From positions 4,960,001-5,024,000 of the forward strand of contig JAGPXD010000003.1 in assembly GCA_020746995.1 (NCBI GenBank): a stretch of 64,000 bases of DNA, in the 5' to 3' direction. How positions within the stretch are numbered: the first letter of the stretch is position 1; every line of letters begins with the position of its first letter. A program made the translations under genes and the position numbers. The stretch comes from Plectosphaerella cucumerina (Eukaryota; Ascomycota; Sordariomycetes; Glomerellales; Plectosphaerellaceae). Below are positions 10,601-23,197 of this stretch, one piece after another. The notes beneath the pieces are model-generated. The model had not been told where the DNA came from and ran no database searches. It worked only from the letters and a program-made list of their open reading frames with translations.

Positions 10601-13600
10601 CTGGTCGGGGACCTGGAGCCCTGATGAACCCCCCGCCGAGGTCCCGCTCATCGCTGCACAGTGATGTCCCTTGCGGATGACAAGGCACCATTTCTGTCAT
10701 ATTTCTGAAAGCCAGCTCTCGTCGAGGGATTTGTCTACCCACGAGACTGATACGTGCGTAATGCCGCTCTGGGTGAAGCTATACCGTCTGATTGCCTCGC
10801 CGTTCGAGGTTGATGGGGGGTGGCTCTGCGGGCATGATTGGACGCCGTTACCTGTCGCTCGATCCCAGAACCCTACTGCACTGGCTGTTTCGAGACGACC
10901 GTGGGAGGTGGTCCAATCGTAAGGCTGAACAGCCTCTGCTGCAAGTCATGGTCTCAACCAGATACACATCTGCCGGGATAGACCCTGATACTGGAGCGGG
11001 CGAGAGATGGCCTATCGTCCTCTGAAGCGGCCTGTTGTTCCTGTTGCCCCAGATACGTGTGCACCTTGGCCCCTTGGGTCGACGACTTGCACCCTCCGCT
11101 GTCGGTCAAAGGCGCCCACGGAACGCGTTGCGGCTTGTGCTCCGTTGCCGCCTAATCCATCCCATATCCCGCTAGACGTCGGCTAGTTACTTTGAAGGCG
11201 GGACGGGTCGTTTTAGTGTCACGACCAGCCAAACCGATCGGCTTGCCTGAACTCTGAGCAATGACTTCCCACATAGATTTCGAGCAGCGTGTCGGGCCAA
11301 AGAAGGCGGGGGATCAAGGAAGCTTCAAGGCTGGAATGCCGTGTTGCGTCACCGGCGCACTCTAGAAGGTCGTCGAGGCCAGCGACGTCAGGTTCAGCCT
11401 CTGATGGGAATGAAGGCTTTGGTCACGCCTTTTTCGCTGTCTCTGGCAGACTGTGGAGAAGAGATCTGATGTCGTGATTGGCTCGGCAAGGCGTTGACGC
11501 TGGCCTTGGCGCTCAAACCGGTACCTGTGGTGGTGGTGTGGACAGAGGGTTCAACCGTACAAGTGCCTGTAGTTTGGCCCCCCTCCACAGGCATGGCTAG
11601 ATCAGCGCGTCCAGTGGTATCGATAGGCAAGGCCGCTGCGAGGAGTGTAGTTCGGAACTTGAGACGATGGGACAATGCAACCCCCACGTCCCTACGTCCG
11701 AAATTAGTCAGGCAATCAAGGCGATAACCGTGTTGAAGGCATGACTCTCTTGAAGGAGGACAGCCATTGTGCTGATACTTGCCAACTGCCCTCGGCCGTC
11801 CGATGTCGACAGGAGATGGCCATTGGCCTCTTGCGAAGGCGGTGAGAGCCGCATGTCATGTCATGCATGCAAGTACTTGTCTGTCAGTATGCAGCCGCCA
11901 TGGTCGAGATCGAGTGTGTTGAGCTTGACGTGGAGCAGACGTCGTGCGTCATGGCTGGTAAGCAGGAGCTTTTCCCCCTGAGCTTCCATGTTCTGGGGCA
12001 TGTGCCTCCATGCATCCATCCAAGTGCTTTGCAGAGACAAGCGACAGGTTCGCGGGTTGATTCGAGTAATCCCCCGACTGTAAGTGCTGCATCCCCCCCT
12101 TCCCCCTGGACCGGGCGGCAGGGGGGTGGGTATGCAATCTCAGGCACCTCAGCAGGCCCAGGATCGATCACGCATCAACCACAGCTCTGGGATCGCCCAC
12201 CCGCCCCCCGCCTGGGTGACATCGCCCAATTCGGGACTGCGGCGCCCCGTCATTCGCTGCATGAGGTGCGGGCTGCTTTCTTTTGCTGCTCCGGGGCTCG
12301 TCTTCCAGCGGCCCGGCCTCGCTGTGCGACCACCCCAGACCCAAAGGGATGTCTGGTGGTGACGGTGTTGAAAATCTCCTGTCTTCGCAGAATCGGGAGG
12401 GTGGGTGAATGACTCCCATCCATCCGCCAACTCTCCGCTCGGGTCCCATACGACATATTATCTGCCCAGTCGATTGCTTGTGAGTGGCTCGTCACATGCA
12501 GCGAATGATCAGTAATCCAAGTATCCTTGCTGGCCTCGACGGTGGTCCTACGCAAATGGCACGCAAGCCACCCTTCTCCTGTGTCGTCGCAGTGTGATCG
12601 GCCGGATCCAGCGAATGCGCAAGGAGAATTTCAACATGACGGGACAAGGACATCATCTGTCAGGCGGGTCACGCCCCGGCTTGCGACGTTGTCGTGTTTG
12701 GGCTGTCGAGTTCTTTCTGTGAAGGTGCCCCTGGAGTCGCCGTGCCGCCTGTCGTTTCGATTCAAGGACATGCGTCGGGATAGGAGATGGGAGGAGGCAG
12801 GCAGCGTGCAGTTGTTCGCAGCCACCTCGATCTATCGCCGCAGTGGATGCTTGCTGCATCGACCCGGTGCAGCGGGTTGGGCACCTGATCGAAAAGCAAA
12901 GTCGCCAGAGCGATCGATCTGAAGGCCCGTCGCAGGGCGCGGGCATCTGGGAAATCTGATCAGATATCACAATCTTCGGCGACCAGAATTGGCGGCTAAC
13001 AGTGTACGCTAGGGGTCCACTGGTGGTTGCCAAGGCGCGGAAGACGGAGAGGCATGCCCCCCTAGTCGCCCTGCTGACGGTGTAGCGAGAAGGAGAATAT
13101 GACAAGTGACAGATGCATCAGGGCCACCAAGGCCGCCAGGCCAGCCCTGTGTGTGAGAATCTCGCGCGGAAGAGTGGTGCCCGCGCCTTGATGCCATCGA
13201 AAGAGGCGCCTGCCGATCATGCTGCGCAGATGCAAGACGAGGCGCGATCTTTCCAGATGCATCTTGTTGCAACATGTGACCTGACGGCATCCATTCGTGG
13301 CTCCGGAGAAGACTCGGGGGGACCTGCCCAGGCTCGCAAGATCGTGGCTCCATGGGGGCCTAAGCTCCTGTACCTGTCCAGTGTCATGGTATGGTTGACA
13401 TCCCTACACCAGTGTCGCAAGTCTGGAAGGTCCTTTCAAGATGCGATTCTGAAGCTTAGATCGATCGGACCAGGGGATTGATGCGTTCGGACGTTCAAGC
13501 TGTGGCTTGATCTTGGAGAGGGCGGAAGCCGCTGTGCGTCTGCGAAACAACCCTTGTGCGTGCATCAGGGGTGGGGGGGCGTAGAGACGGGGAGAGATGA

Positions 13601-14600
13601 GCGAGCCCGAAGAAACTCGGGGGAGGTCGACAACCATGGACACCAGCTGAGTGTCTCGTCGGAGGGCAACCCGGCCATAGAGGGGGAGGCAGCCATGGTC
13701 AGAATGACAGAATCTGCGCCGATGTGACAGAACAGCCTGGCGGTAAATATTGCTCCTCGCTGATGTGATGGGATGGGGGTCGGAAGCTGGCGGTGAAGAA
13801 GCCGCTGTGCGGTGCTGAAGAGCAATGGTGGCGGCGATAGCGACGACGATTGCGACGACGGATGCATGATCTGGCAGCCAAGTGCCTGTGGTGTTGTCCC
13901 TTGCATCTTCGTCAAGCGCAAGTGACACCGGGTGCAGAGTGAGAGTGTGCAGAGTTGCGGAGCAGGTTGAGTTGTGCCCCCCCCCTCTTCCCCCCTCCGG
14001 AGCGACGCCATCTAGGCCGGCGTCAGCAAAGTCGACTGCCGGACCGACGTCGAGGGGCCTAGACAGTGGGACACCACTCGCAGCAGAGGTCGCAGTCAAC
14101 TTGTCAAGCCTCCGCAGGGCGTCCGCAGGATGCAGACGGCCCAGCACCGGGGAAGCAGGCCGGCGGGATGGAGGGGCGACACCATTGGGCGGGGCCGGGG
14201 GTTGCGGACATGGCTGCTGTCCCCCGACTGAGACCCGAAGCGGGGACCATGTTCAAGTTGGCCGTAATTGTCACGAGAAAGTGACAGAAGATGGGCTACC
14301 TGAAAAGCCCCAAAGTGATGAGTGTCCGGGACGAGCAGCAGCCGAGCAGCCGTGGTAAGCCGATGGGGAAGTCGGGGGTTCGTTCGTGGGTCCGGGTCCA
14401 TGGCAGAAGCGTTGATGTCAAGCGAGGCCAAGCAATAGTTTGGTGGATGGTCCCTGGATGGTAGGTGAGGCTGTTCGGTAGAATGGGGTTGAAGGAGGCG
14501 AGGTGCTAGCAGCATGCCTGGGTGTGGTCCATGAAGAGGGGGCGGGGTCACGGTTGAGCAGAGGAAGCTGGGAGCCGAGGGCGTCACAGTCGTCGTCACG
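7651..14600. other. Large gene-free region
   Basis: About 7 kb. The longest open frames (minus 9711-10742, minus 8975-9634, minus 13404-14147) are arginine- and serine-rich, have no recognisable domain and look like by-products of GC content. A CTGCTTCTC microsatellite lies at about 8312-8346 and a run of five GATC sites at about 8929-8985. No tRNA, 5S rRNA or transposon signature seen. It may be the distal regulatory territory or leader of the AZF1-like gene. Confidence 0.5.
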
Positions 14601-15624
14601 ACAGGTGTGTGATGTCAGGCGGCGCCCTCCTCAGTATGATGGGGAAAGCAGCATCCATCTGTCGGGCTGTCACTTTCCTGTATTTTTTTACCCCCCGCTA
14701 CTCGTGCCTTCCCCCGTCCGCAAGGTTACCTCGACTGAGTGATGTGAGGCAAGTGGCCCTCCGTTGCTCGGCCGGTTCCGTGGGTAGGAGCTTCCCTCTG
14801 GACCCAGCGGGGGCGCCTGCCCGTTGTATCCCGCCAGGTACGGGCCGGGCGTCTTTGACCATCAAGTGTCATTCAGATGACAAGGAGCTAAGTGTCCAGA
14901 GTTCCGCTAGTTACTTCAGTCGAAATCCGATCTCGGTTTGCCATGGGGGGATGGAGAGCGCGGGACAGATGCAACCTGGAGAGCTCCAGCTTCGTTCGGT
15001 GTCTGCTGTATCGAGGTGTGTCATTAGCATTTTAGTACCCAAAGAGGCTCCACAGCGGCTTCTCCGTGGCTAGTGTTGGGGGTTGAGCACGGGCATCAGG
15101 TTGTGATGAAGCAAGGATGGGAAGGAGAGACGGACGGTACAAATACGTCCCCACCACCCATGCTCCTTCCTACCCCTGCCAAAGATCCCAAACAACAGGG
15201 TCAGCCCCTGATCGCCCTTGCCCACCACGCAAGCCCGCCGAGCCCAGCTTGCCCAGCTGTGCTCTAGGTGGTGGGGGGCAGGGGCGCTACAGCTGTGCAG
15301 CGCAGCAGCACAGGTTGCCTGGAAGCTGGAAGCTGGAGGCTGGAGTCCCGTCTTGGGGGATGATCAACCGCGGGGCGTACCGCCGGCTCCCACATCAGGG
15401 CAGGTTCGAGTTCCAAGGGAGGCTTTTCTCGCGCTGTTTCCGCCTCACTCTGTTATCCACTGCGCAATCCTCTCCGCACCTTAACCCCATTCACCATCCA
15501 CCCATCCACCTCAACCATCGATCCAAGGTCCATCAAGTGTCCGCCCATCGACCGGCCGACGGGAGCACCCTCTTCCCCCCTCCCACGACGCAACACACCA
15601 CTCCACGACAGCCCGAAGATCCCG

Positions 15625-15690
15625 GCCCTTGCCCTTGCCCTTGCTCGCCTGGCCCTGCCCTGCCCTGCCCTGGCTGCCCTGCCCTGCCCT
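15625..15690. repeat. CCCTTG / CCCTG short tandem repeats
   Basis: Three copies of CCCTTG followed by several imperfect CCCTG units, in the upstream region of the AZF1-like gene. Confidence 0.6.
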
Positions 15691-16545
15691 TCATGCCGCG
15701 TTTCTCATGATCTTCAGCCGGCGGGCGGAGTCGATGGGAAACAGTCAGGATGCCCCTGCTGGATCGCAAGCTCTACCTCAACTCAACCAACATCCATGCT
15801 CGTGCTCGAGCTTGAGCTCCCCTCTTGTTTCCGCTTGATACGACGGACCTTTCCGCCTACCAAACAACGAGAAGAGGCCTCAACGACAGGAGGTCGATTT
15901 TTAGATCATTTTGCAACTTGCAGGTGGCCTCCCGGCCCACCCCCATTTTCATGCGAAACGTCAGGCCAGCCTCTACCACGGCAAGGTACAGCCAAGTCCA
16001 CGCTGTCAGATCACAGGCTGTAGCGAGACACCAAGAGAGACATGATTCAAGACAAGGCATGGGCGGCGGCGATACTCGCTGCTCTTGCTCACTCAGGTCC
16101 CAAGTCGAACCGTCCAAGTGCCCAGACCCGGGGCAAGAACCCCGCGAAGAAGAAATAAGCAAACATCTCTGCCCAACGAGTCGTTCGTACACTAGTAGTG
16201 TTCGTTGTCTTCACCTCGTCCGGACCCTCGGTATGGCTGGCTCATGGCCACCTCGTCAAGCTCGCCCGCGAAATCTACTCCGAGGCAGGGAGCCTCATCC
16301 GTTCGACAAGTTGCGCAGAGCCTGATATTCCGCCGTCATGATCCCATCACCCCAATGTCTCACACCTCAACGCCTGGACCAGTCACAGGACGGGTGTCGT
16401 GGTCTGGGGATGTCCTGGCCTGGCCCCCGATACGGTCATCCCTTTTTTCCCCGTGGACCGTACGAGTAGACGTCGTCGGGACAGACAAGCCCAGACGGAC
16501 CCGACAGGGGGCCCGGCTGAACCAGACAGGGGCGTGCCGTGACAA

Positions 16546-16649
16546 CCTCCCGCTCTCTCACTCCACTCCCCTCCTCTCCCTCCCTTCCTCTCGCCTCGTC
16601 TACCCCCTTACCCCCCTCCCCTCCTCCGGGTCCTCCCCCTTCCCCCCCG
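16546..16649. repeat. Polypyrimidine tract
   Basis: About 100 bp with almost only C and T on the plus strand and very few interruptions, 600-700 bp upstream of the AZF1-like start. Such tracts are common CT boxes in fungal promoters. Confidence 0.7.
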
Positions 16650-17078
16650 TCACATTTCGTGCGGCTTGGCTGGACTATCATCCACTACCGATGCACCCCC
16701 TGCCATCTTGCCCCCCCTCCTCTACTCGTCTTCCCGGACCTCGACCGCACCCCTACCTACGGGTACTGGCTGTGGGGGCACGGCCAAATCCCTCTGCCTC
16801 GCCCTCGTCTTGGTCCAAAGGCAGTACAGGTAGCGAGTATGGGCATGGGGTCCCGTCGCCCGGTCCCCATGGACGTAACGTACCCTACACATCCCGGGGG
16901 GCCACCATGTTGCTTCTGCCGCTCGCTCCACTGGGCGCCGCCGCCAGATACTGTACATGGGTGCTAGGGCCGCCTGGGCTCAAAGTTGAGTTGAGATCTC
17001 TATCAAGGGTCTACTACATGTACCATTTTGCGCCGTCCCCCAGACTGATCGTCGCCTCCCGCGCATCAACAACGGGTG

Positions 17079-17086
17079 TATATATA
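17079..17086 (+). promoter_or_regulatory. TATA box of the AZF1-like gene
   Basis: TATATATA within GGTGTATATATACCC, 187 bp upstream of the ATG at 17273 and in the right orientation and distance for a core promoter. Confidence 0.6.
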
Positions 17087-17110
17087 CCCTTGTGTCACCC
17101 ATCTCACGGG

Positions 17111-17164
17111 ATGCTTTCTTTCCTGGCCCAAAGCTCTTCACCAACCATATCAACACCATTCTGA
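17111..17164 (+). other. Possible upstream ORF in the AZF1-like leader
   Basis: ATG at 17111 opens a 17-codon frame ending at 17164, about 25 bp downstream of the TATA box and 108 bp before the main ATG. It only matters if transcription starts upstream of 17111, which is unknown. Confidence 0.3.
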
Positions 17165-17272
17165 ATATCAGATCCCTCAAGACTCACCTTACTTCCCGTG
17201 TCTCGCACTCCATCTGACACTACACTTACTCGTCATATCACCACCACCAGCACTTCCGCCCATATCCTCACC

Positions 17273-18717
17273 ATGTCGCGCTCGCCCGTCAACGCCGGCT
17301 GGGGCAACTGGCCTCAACAGCCTGGCCAGCACTCTGGATACATGATGGAGACCTCCGGTTACCAGTACGACCCTCGCGTCGTTTCCTCGGCTCCTGTTGT
17401 CCAGCCGACTCTCGCACCTCAGTATGTCGGCGGACATCAGTATGCCCTTCCTTCGATGCCACCCCGGGACATGAGCTTCACCAACAACCACGGCCACTAC
17501 CACTACCAGCAGTACGAGCAGCCCGCTCAGCCCGTCTCCATGCCGTATGCCCGGTACAGCCCTCAGGCGGAGCGGTCTCCTCTCCCCTCAGCTCCCTCCC
17601 ATCACGACATGCAGCGCTCCTTCTCCAGCCAGCACCTCCCCATCCATGGGAGCCGCCAGCTGAGCCCATCCATCAAGAGCGAGGTGTCTCGGACCAGCAG
17701 CACTCGTGACCCCAAGAAGGCCAAGAACATCACATACAACAAGCCTGTCTCCGAGGAGGAAGTCGTCTTCACAACTCCCATCGATGTTATGATGAAGGCC
17801 CTTCAGGAGAAGAAGCACCGGGAACAAGGCACCGACGACTCGTCCTGTGCCAACTCTTCGGTCGATGACAGCTCCGCCTCTGCACCTTCAACCCCCGGGG
17901 TAAGTCGTTCTCACTTTGCCATAGTAATTAACATCCACCTGACAAAATCGACATAGTCCACGGCCGAGTCGACCGGTAGCTCCACCAAGGTGAAGAAGTA
18001 CCGTTGCCGTTTCGACATGTGCAACAAGAGCTTCAGCCAGAGCACCCACCTGTCCACACACGAGCGAGCTCACACCGGAGAGAAGCCATTTGTATGTTTT
18101 CACACTTTACTCGACACACGAGACACTGCTAACTCTGCAAAGGCCTGCGACTACCCTGGATGTAACAGGTCCTTCTCTCAGCCCGGAAACCTCAAGACGC
18201 ACCGTCGCCTTCACACTGGCGAGCGTCCTTTCAAGTGCCCGAACTGCCCTTCCGCCTTTGCCCAACGGGGCAACCTGAAGGCGCACATGTCCACCCACAA
18301 CAACTCCAAGCCCTTCGAGTGCAAGCTTGAGGAGTGCCACAAGTGCTTCACTACTCGTGGCAACCTGAAGGTATGTCTTGCATGACTCTACTTCCTCGAA
18401 ATCCGGTCTAACTTTGGATGTAGAACCACCAGAACAAGTACCACACCACCACCATTCACAAGATCGCCGACTGGATCATGTCCCTTTCGGAGGATGACGA
18501 CACCTTGACTCTCGCTGAGCAGGAGCTCATCACCTACTTCCAAGACATCTACAAGAACAGCAACAAGGGCATCAAGGGCCGTGGCCGGGACCGCCGAGTC
18601 AGTGAAATGCGTCTGGGCAAGGCCAAGACGGTCATCTGCAGCAACATCCCGCAACACAGGAGGCTCACGTACCCCGACTGCCTCGACACGAGTCGCATCG
18701 GTGTCGTAGGGTACTAA
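17273..18717 (+). CDS. AZF1: C2H2 zinc-finger transcription factor, AZF1 type
   Basis: Four exons: 17273-17899, 17957-18091, 18143-18370, 18424-18717, all joined in phase 0, giving 427 residues. The first 200 residues are a Gln/Pro/Ser-rich, probably disordered region. Then follow four C2H2 fingers: YRCRFDMC...H, FACDYPGC...H, FKCPNC...H and FECKLEEC...H. After the last finger comes NKYH and the segment ELITYFQDIYKNSNKGIKGR, which closely resembles the region following the fingers of yeast Azf1 (a glucose- and growth-state-dependent regulator). This tail is the main reason for the name; orthology and target genes are inferred. An in-frame ATG at 17198 would add 25 residues; 17273 was preferred because MSRSPVNAGWGNW begins a protein-like segment. 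It stands alone between two very large gene-free regions. Confidence 0.85.
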
Positions 18718-21700
18718 GGCTTCCCTGAGTTTCATCATCTACACCCATTTCCTACTTTCACGCACGATTTCCTATCTATCACCAAAAGCGCTGGGCGTGG
18801 CTTCTTTCCAGCCTCGTCCTAAAGGCCTGGACTTCGTTCCCAGCCTTCTATTACCTGTATCACCACACTGTCGGAGCTGGCTTTTTGTTTCTGTTTTCTT
18901 TGTGGAAGTTCACGAATCACGTCGATGATGTGTCTTGGAGACGAAAAATGGCGACGAAGCGCACTGAGAAGAGTAAGAGGAACAGAGTCATAGAGATGGC
19001 ACGCGGCGTCGTGTCATCCGGAGCTGCATCACCGGGGTTTCCAGACCCCTTGGGAGGACGTTTGCCATTTTTCGACGGGCGCAACTACAAGAGTATGGGA
19101 TTGGCAGGGGCGAATGATTTACGGCATTGATGTCGAGCATCAAGAGGCGGAAATGTATAATGGACCATGAGGGAGGCAAGGGATCTCAAGCGCAGGACCA
19201 CTGGGAAAAGAGTATCCATCGAATTAGTCTAGCAAGTCAACATGATTATGAGCGTATCATCCAGCCAAGTCGTCTCTAGCGAAACGTGCCTCACCAACGT
19301 CGCTGACTCGCTTCGCACCTGTCACCCAGTTTGTGTGTCACACCTGTCCGCGTGGGCCGGGATGGGCCGCCGACGCGCCGTCGCTGTCCGCTTGAGACAT
19401 CTATCCGCAGGGAAACACGGGGGGGGCAAAAATCTCTTCCCAATCACTATCCCACAGTCACCTCCAACAACCCCTGCAGCTGAAATCCTTACAGTGGACA
19501 TCAGGGAGGGTTACGGACGTAGGGCCCCGGACACGAGACGGGGAGGGCTCGGCAGCTGTGACGGGTAGGAATTGAAAAACCTGGAGACAGGGGAATGGCG
19601 GAAATGGCCGGGCAGCCATGAGGATGGAGATGGATCTTGGGCTGGGATCGTGTGGCTGAGAGCCCGACAGGCTGGAAATGAAGGGCATCAGGGGGGGATT
19701 GCTTGCAGGTAATAATCACCCCGTTTCCTGTAGTCGTAGACTCCCGTCCCGTGGCGTGGACGCTATTCGGGGAAGCCAACCTGGAAGAAATTCGCTCCAG
19801 GGGGTGGACTTCAGTTCTGCCTACTGGCACCGGGATCAGGTCCGGTCCTCTCTGTGATGTCAGCCCCCTCGCCCCTTCTGTCGGGACCGAAGGCGCCGAA
19901 GCGTGCTGCAGCCTCTCACGATGCGGCGCTGGCCGGGCATTTCAATGTTCCTGCAGGTGTTGGACAGGGGTGTGTTCAGCAGCGCTCGCTTTACAAGTTA
20001 CGTCTACTAGTATTGGCAACCTCCCTGCCGGAGCTGAGCCGACTTGTACTGGCCCTTTCGCCCGAGACCCTCTCCAACATCCGATGGGAAGTACTATGAT
20101 ACATCATCTTTTTTGAAGGTTCCCTTTTTCCGCGGGTCGGAAGTTGGGATCAGTCGCGTTAAGCGCGAGGAAAGATAGGGGTGGGCGGTGCGACGACGAA
20201 CTGGAGGGAAACAAAATGTCTCGTCGGATCACGGGCACGTGCTCGGGGGACGGTCGTCCGACGTTGTACTACATTGATCTGCCGCCCCCCCGCGATGCCC
20301 TTTTCCACACCGGCGGGGGGAGGGGGGAAACGTCAGGAGGGCACGGCAGCCCGTGGTGGTGGGCGGCGGATAGCGGAAGGATGGTCGGGGCGTGGGGGGG
20401 AGGGGGAACATCACTGACCCGGCGTCGGGTTGAGATGGGATGTCCCTTGCAGTGAGCGATAGAAGGGGGGAAACAACTCAAGCCTGGAACGGGTAAAAGA
20501 GGCGACTTTGATGTCGTCGGATCGCGTAGCAGTGTAGCACCAAGGGTGTGTGTGGCCGGGCTTTTTCGCTAGGTGGATTAGCCCCGGGGGACCGGGATCA
20601 GCAGCCATCCGATGGCGCGGTGATCTTTCTCGCTCGTCGGAACCAGTTGGCAGTAGCCCACCCCCACGCCCACAGGGAGCCATATGACCCAGTTGCGCGG
20701 TAACCCAGCTGGAGCGACCACCTCACAGATGCGACGCCGCCATCTCGAGATTAGGAAAGGGGGGGTGGGGTGGCCATGAGCAGAAGATATCATGTCAAGG
20801 CTTGCGGTGTTTTGCGAGAAGGAGGGGGAAAAGAAGAGGCAAGGATGTGATGCCATCATCTTGTTTGCATGAAGAGGGTGATGTGAGGAGGGTGGCAGAT
20901 GGACGGCCAGCCAGCGCCAGGCCCGGGAGACTGGGCCCAGGGCCGCGGCGGTTGGCTGGATCCACGCGGGAGGCACCGGGACAAGGGGGGGCAGGCCTGG
21001 GGGAACACAGCCGTCGCCGGGGATCTCTCAGGGGCATGTGGGGGACTTTTTCGCTTCAGGAGGCATGGGTTGGGCAGGTGTCGAGGATGCAACAGGCCCC
21101 CTGGTTCATCCATCGGGCACCGCGATTACGGCCGTGAAGGAAGTGAAAAGAAAACAGGCAACATGGGTGATTCTCTCGCTTTGGGTGTCGCTGGGAGGAT
21201 GCTCAGCTGCGGTGGCTCGGTCCCGGATCGGGGGGAACTTCAGCGTGCTGGCAGGGGATCCCTCCCAGAGATCTGCAGCCACTGTTTCTGAACCGCCAGG
21301 ACGGAGCTGAGGTCTACCCGTCTGCCGGTTGATGTTACCAGGGTATCAGAAGATGCTCGTTCGGCCAGGGTGTTGACTAACTGCCAGGTGTTTGTTCTGG
21401 TCATAGTTGTATGACTTGGCCATGGGCTGGGAGGGGGTGGAGGACCACCCCCTGCCATGGGCCTTGGAGGTGTGATGGCAGACATGAGGCCTTTTGGTGA
21501 ATGTCACTGACAAGAAACGATTCTGTTACAGCATCAAAATTGCCTCGATTCCGTGTCGTGAAGGAGGGAGGTGCAAATTCGGGGGCGCCGATAAGTAGCA
21601 AGCACGTGCTACCCAAAGAGTTGCCTGTGGCTACCATCGAGGGGCTCCCGTCTCTTGACGTGCTTGGCTGACTTCTAAAGACGGTATGTGTCGTCCTGCC

Positions 21701-22087
21701 TGGGTAATAGAATACACTGACTGACGTGGCAGACACGTGCCATGGCTTCGCACCAAGGGTGCGGGTAAAACCGTTAAGACGTTTGCTAAGCTTCGGAGCC
21801 GACAAGATGATGCTTATCCGTTCCACGATATGTGCACCGTGGGATCTCCACAGACCTGGCCACGTGGGAGGGTTGCTGTGTATCTCTTGGGCGCTGTCGT
21901 CCGTGGAAACGAAAGTGCGACAGGAATGCACTCTGTCGAGGCTGCCATGCCGGTCTTGAGAGGCACAAGTAGCTGCACCCATAAAAGGTCCATGGCAGAA
22001 CTTGGTTCACTTGGTTGAGGGGCAATTCTGGCGAGAGAAAGTCGCTGGAAGAGGCTTGCATGTTTTCTTGAGTAGAAGGCCCCATCA
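18718..22087. other. Gene-free region between AZF1-like gene and URM1
   Basis: 3.4 kb: 3' UTR of the AZF1-like gene, then G-rich plus-strand DNA with scattered short frames. The longest (minus 21401-21982) shows no domain and begins close to the URM1 stop. Nothing else could be supported. Confidence 0.5.
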
Positions 22088-22829
22088 TCAGCCGCCGTGT
22101 AGTGTCGACACGAACAGGATATTGTCTCCTGCCTGCAGCTCATAGGCCTCTTCGCCTTCCAACTCCCAGTCGGCATCGTTGATGAGCACCAGGATGCCCG
22201 GTCGACTGACAATCATGTTAGCCAGAGACACACAACAGAAACAATCAAGGCTTGTGAGCAAGCGTCAAGCCTCAGCTCTACCTCGTCACCGTCGCCTGGA
22301 CCCAGCATTGAACAGCGACCACCGACTTCGCGAAGAGGACTCGGAAGTAGTAGTGTGCTGAAAGGCAGGCAAATGTAATATGCGGAAAGTGGGAATAACA
22401 AAACGCACATGTGGTCATCGAGCACGAAGAGCTCTTTTCGAGTATCCTTCATGACGTTCTTGCAGAGATACCCGATGAGGAAGGCGAGTGTTGGCTTTCC
22501 CTCGGCTTCTGCCGTCGGCAGGTCGATCAAAACGCGCTTCTGGTCGTCAAACAGCATCTCCAAGCCACCCCTAGATTGTCTCGTGTCAGCGTGGTCGAAG
22601 GGGCGTGGGCGCCAGAAGCACAACTCGCAGCCTCATCCTGCCACAAGCGGGGACCAGAGGTATCAAGGGGCGGGCTTGTCAGGTCGGAGATGAAAGGCTA
22701 GGAGGTCATGTTGTCTCTGACCGACATGGCTCCCTTGGAAAGGGCCTCCTTTGCCACTTACGAGAACTCGACCGTCAAACGTAGCGTCTCGACGGCTGTC
22801 GCATCTTGGGCCGGCGCAGGATCGCCCAT
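22088..22829 (-). CDS. URM1: Ubiquitin-related modifier 1
   Basis: Three exons, 22762-22829, 22409-22570 and 22088-22205, give 115 residues. Urm1 is a sulfur carrier: its C-terminal glycine is adenylated and thiocarboxylated by Uba4, and the sulfur is passed to U34 of tRNAs for Lys, Glu and Gln (s2U). It also acts as a protein modifier. Visible signs: the beta-grasp core (VEFSGGLEMLF near the N-terminus), VLDDHIRPGILVLINDADWE, YELQAGDNILFVSTLHGG, and the required C-terminal GG at 114-115. The splices GAC CAC AT|T CGA and TTC TC|G GGT restore strictly conserved family sequence. It shares a short promoter with ELP2. Very confident. Confidence 0.97.
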
Positions 22830-23197
22830 TGTGAAGGATGTCTTGAGAGGGTAGGTGTCAAGTAGATGGATGTATCAAACGGAGGGATGTTGTCAATCTG
22901 ATGGAAGGTTTCGATGTCGATCTGAAGGGTTCAGATCTGAGATGTTGATGAAACTGATACTCCTTGCATCTGAAGTCGTTGGGCAGGCGGGGTGACATGT
23001 GTCAGGTCGCTCCTTCCTGCGACGACAGGCAGACGACCCCACACTACAGCGAACGTCTGGCAGAAAAAATCAACGTCAACCCCCAAAACACCTCCCCCGG
23101 AGCCAATCAGAGGCGAGATATTCCCCGTCTCGCAATCGTTCATCACCCTCGAACATCGCGGATCGACCGAGGGTTCTCAGGCAACACAACCTTCACG
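22830..23197. promoter_or_regulatory. Shared divergent promoter URM1 / ELP2
   Basis: 368 bp separate the two start codons. The URM1 side carries GAT-rich DNA (CA/CT-rich on its sense strand), as in fungal leaders. No TATA box or known site is evident. Both genes act in wobble-uridine modification, so co-expression from this region is plausible but inferred. Confidence 0.7.

Larger units (their letters stand above)
14601..17078. promoter_or_regulatory. Proximal upstream region of the AZF1-like gene
   Basis: Plus-strand C/T-rich DNA typical of promoters and leaders of strongly regulated fungal genes. It contains short CCCTTG and CCCTG repeats (about 15625-15690) and a roughly 100-bp almost pure pyrimidine tract (about 16546-16649). 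The long plus-strand open frame 16205-17164 reflects this bias and is not regarded as a gene. Confidence 0.5.

Noticed and set aside
9711..10742. 343-codon minus-strand open frame in the desert
   Set aside because: Arg/Ser/Gly-rich, no domain or conserved motif, overlaps other frames of similar length; typical by-product of high GC.
16100..16120. Possible tRNA B box (GGTTCGA on the minus strand)
   Set aside because: The remaining consensus (NTCC) and the cloverleaf are missing.
16205..17164. 319-codon plus-strand open frame before the AZF1-like gene
   Set aside because: Created by the polypyrimidine bias (Pro/Ser/Leu runs) and overlaps the TATA box of the next gene.
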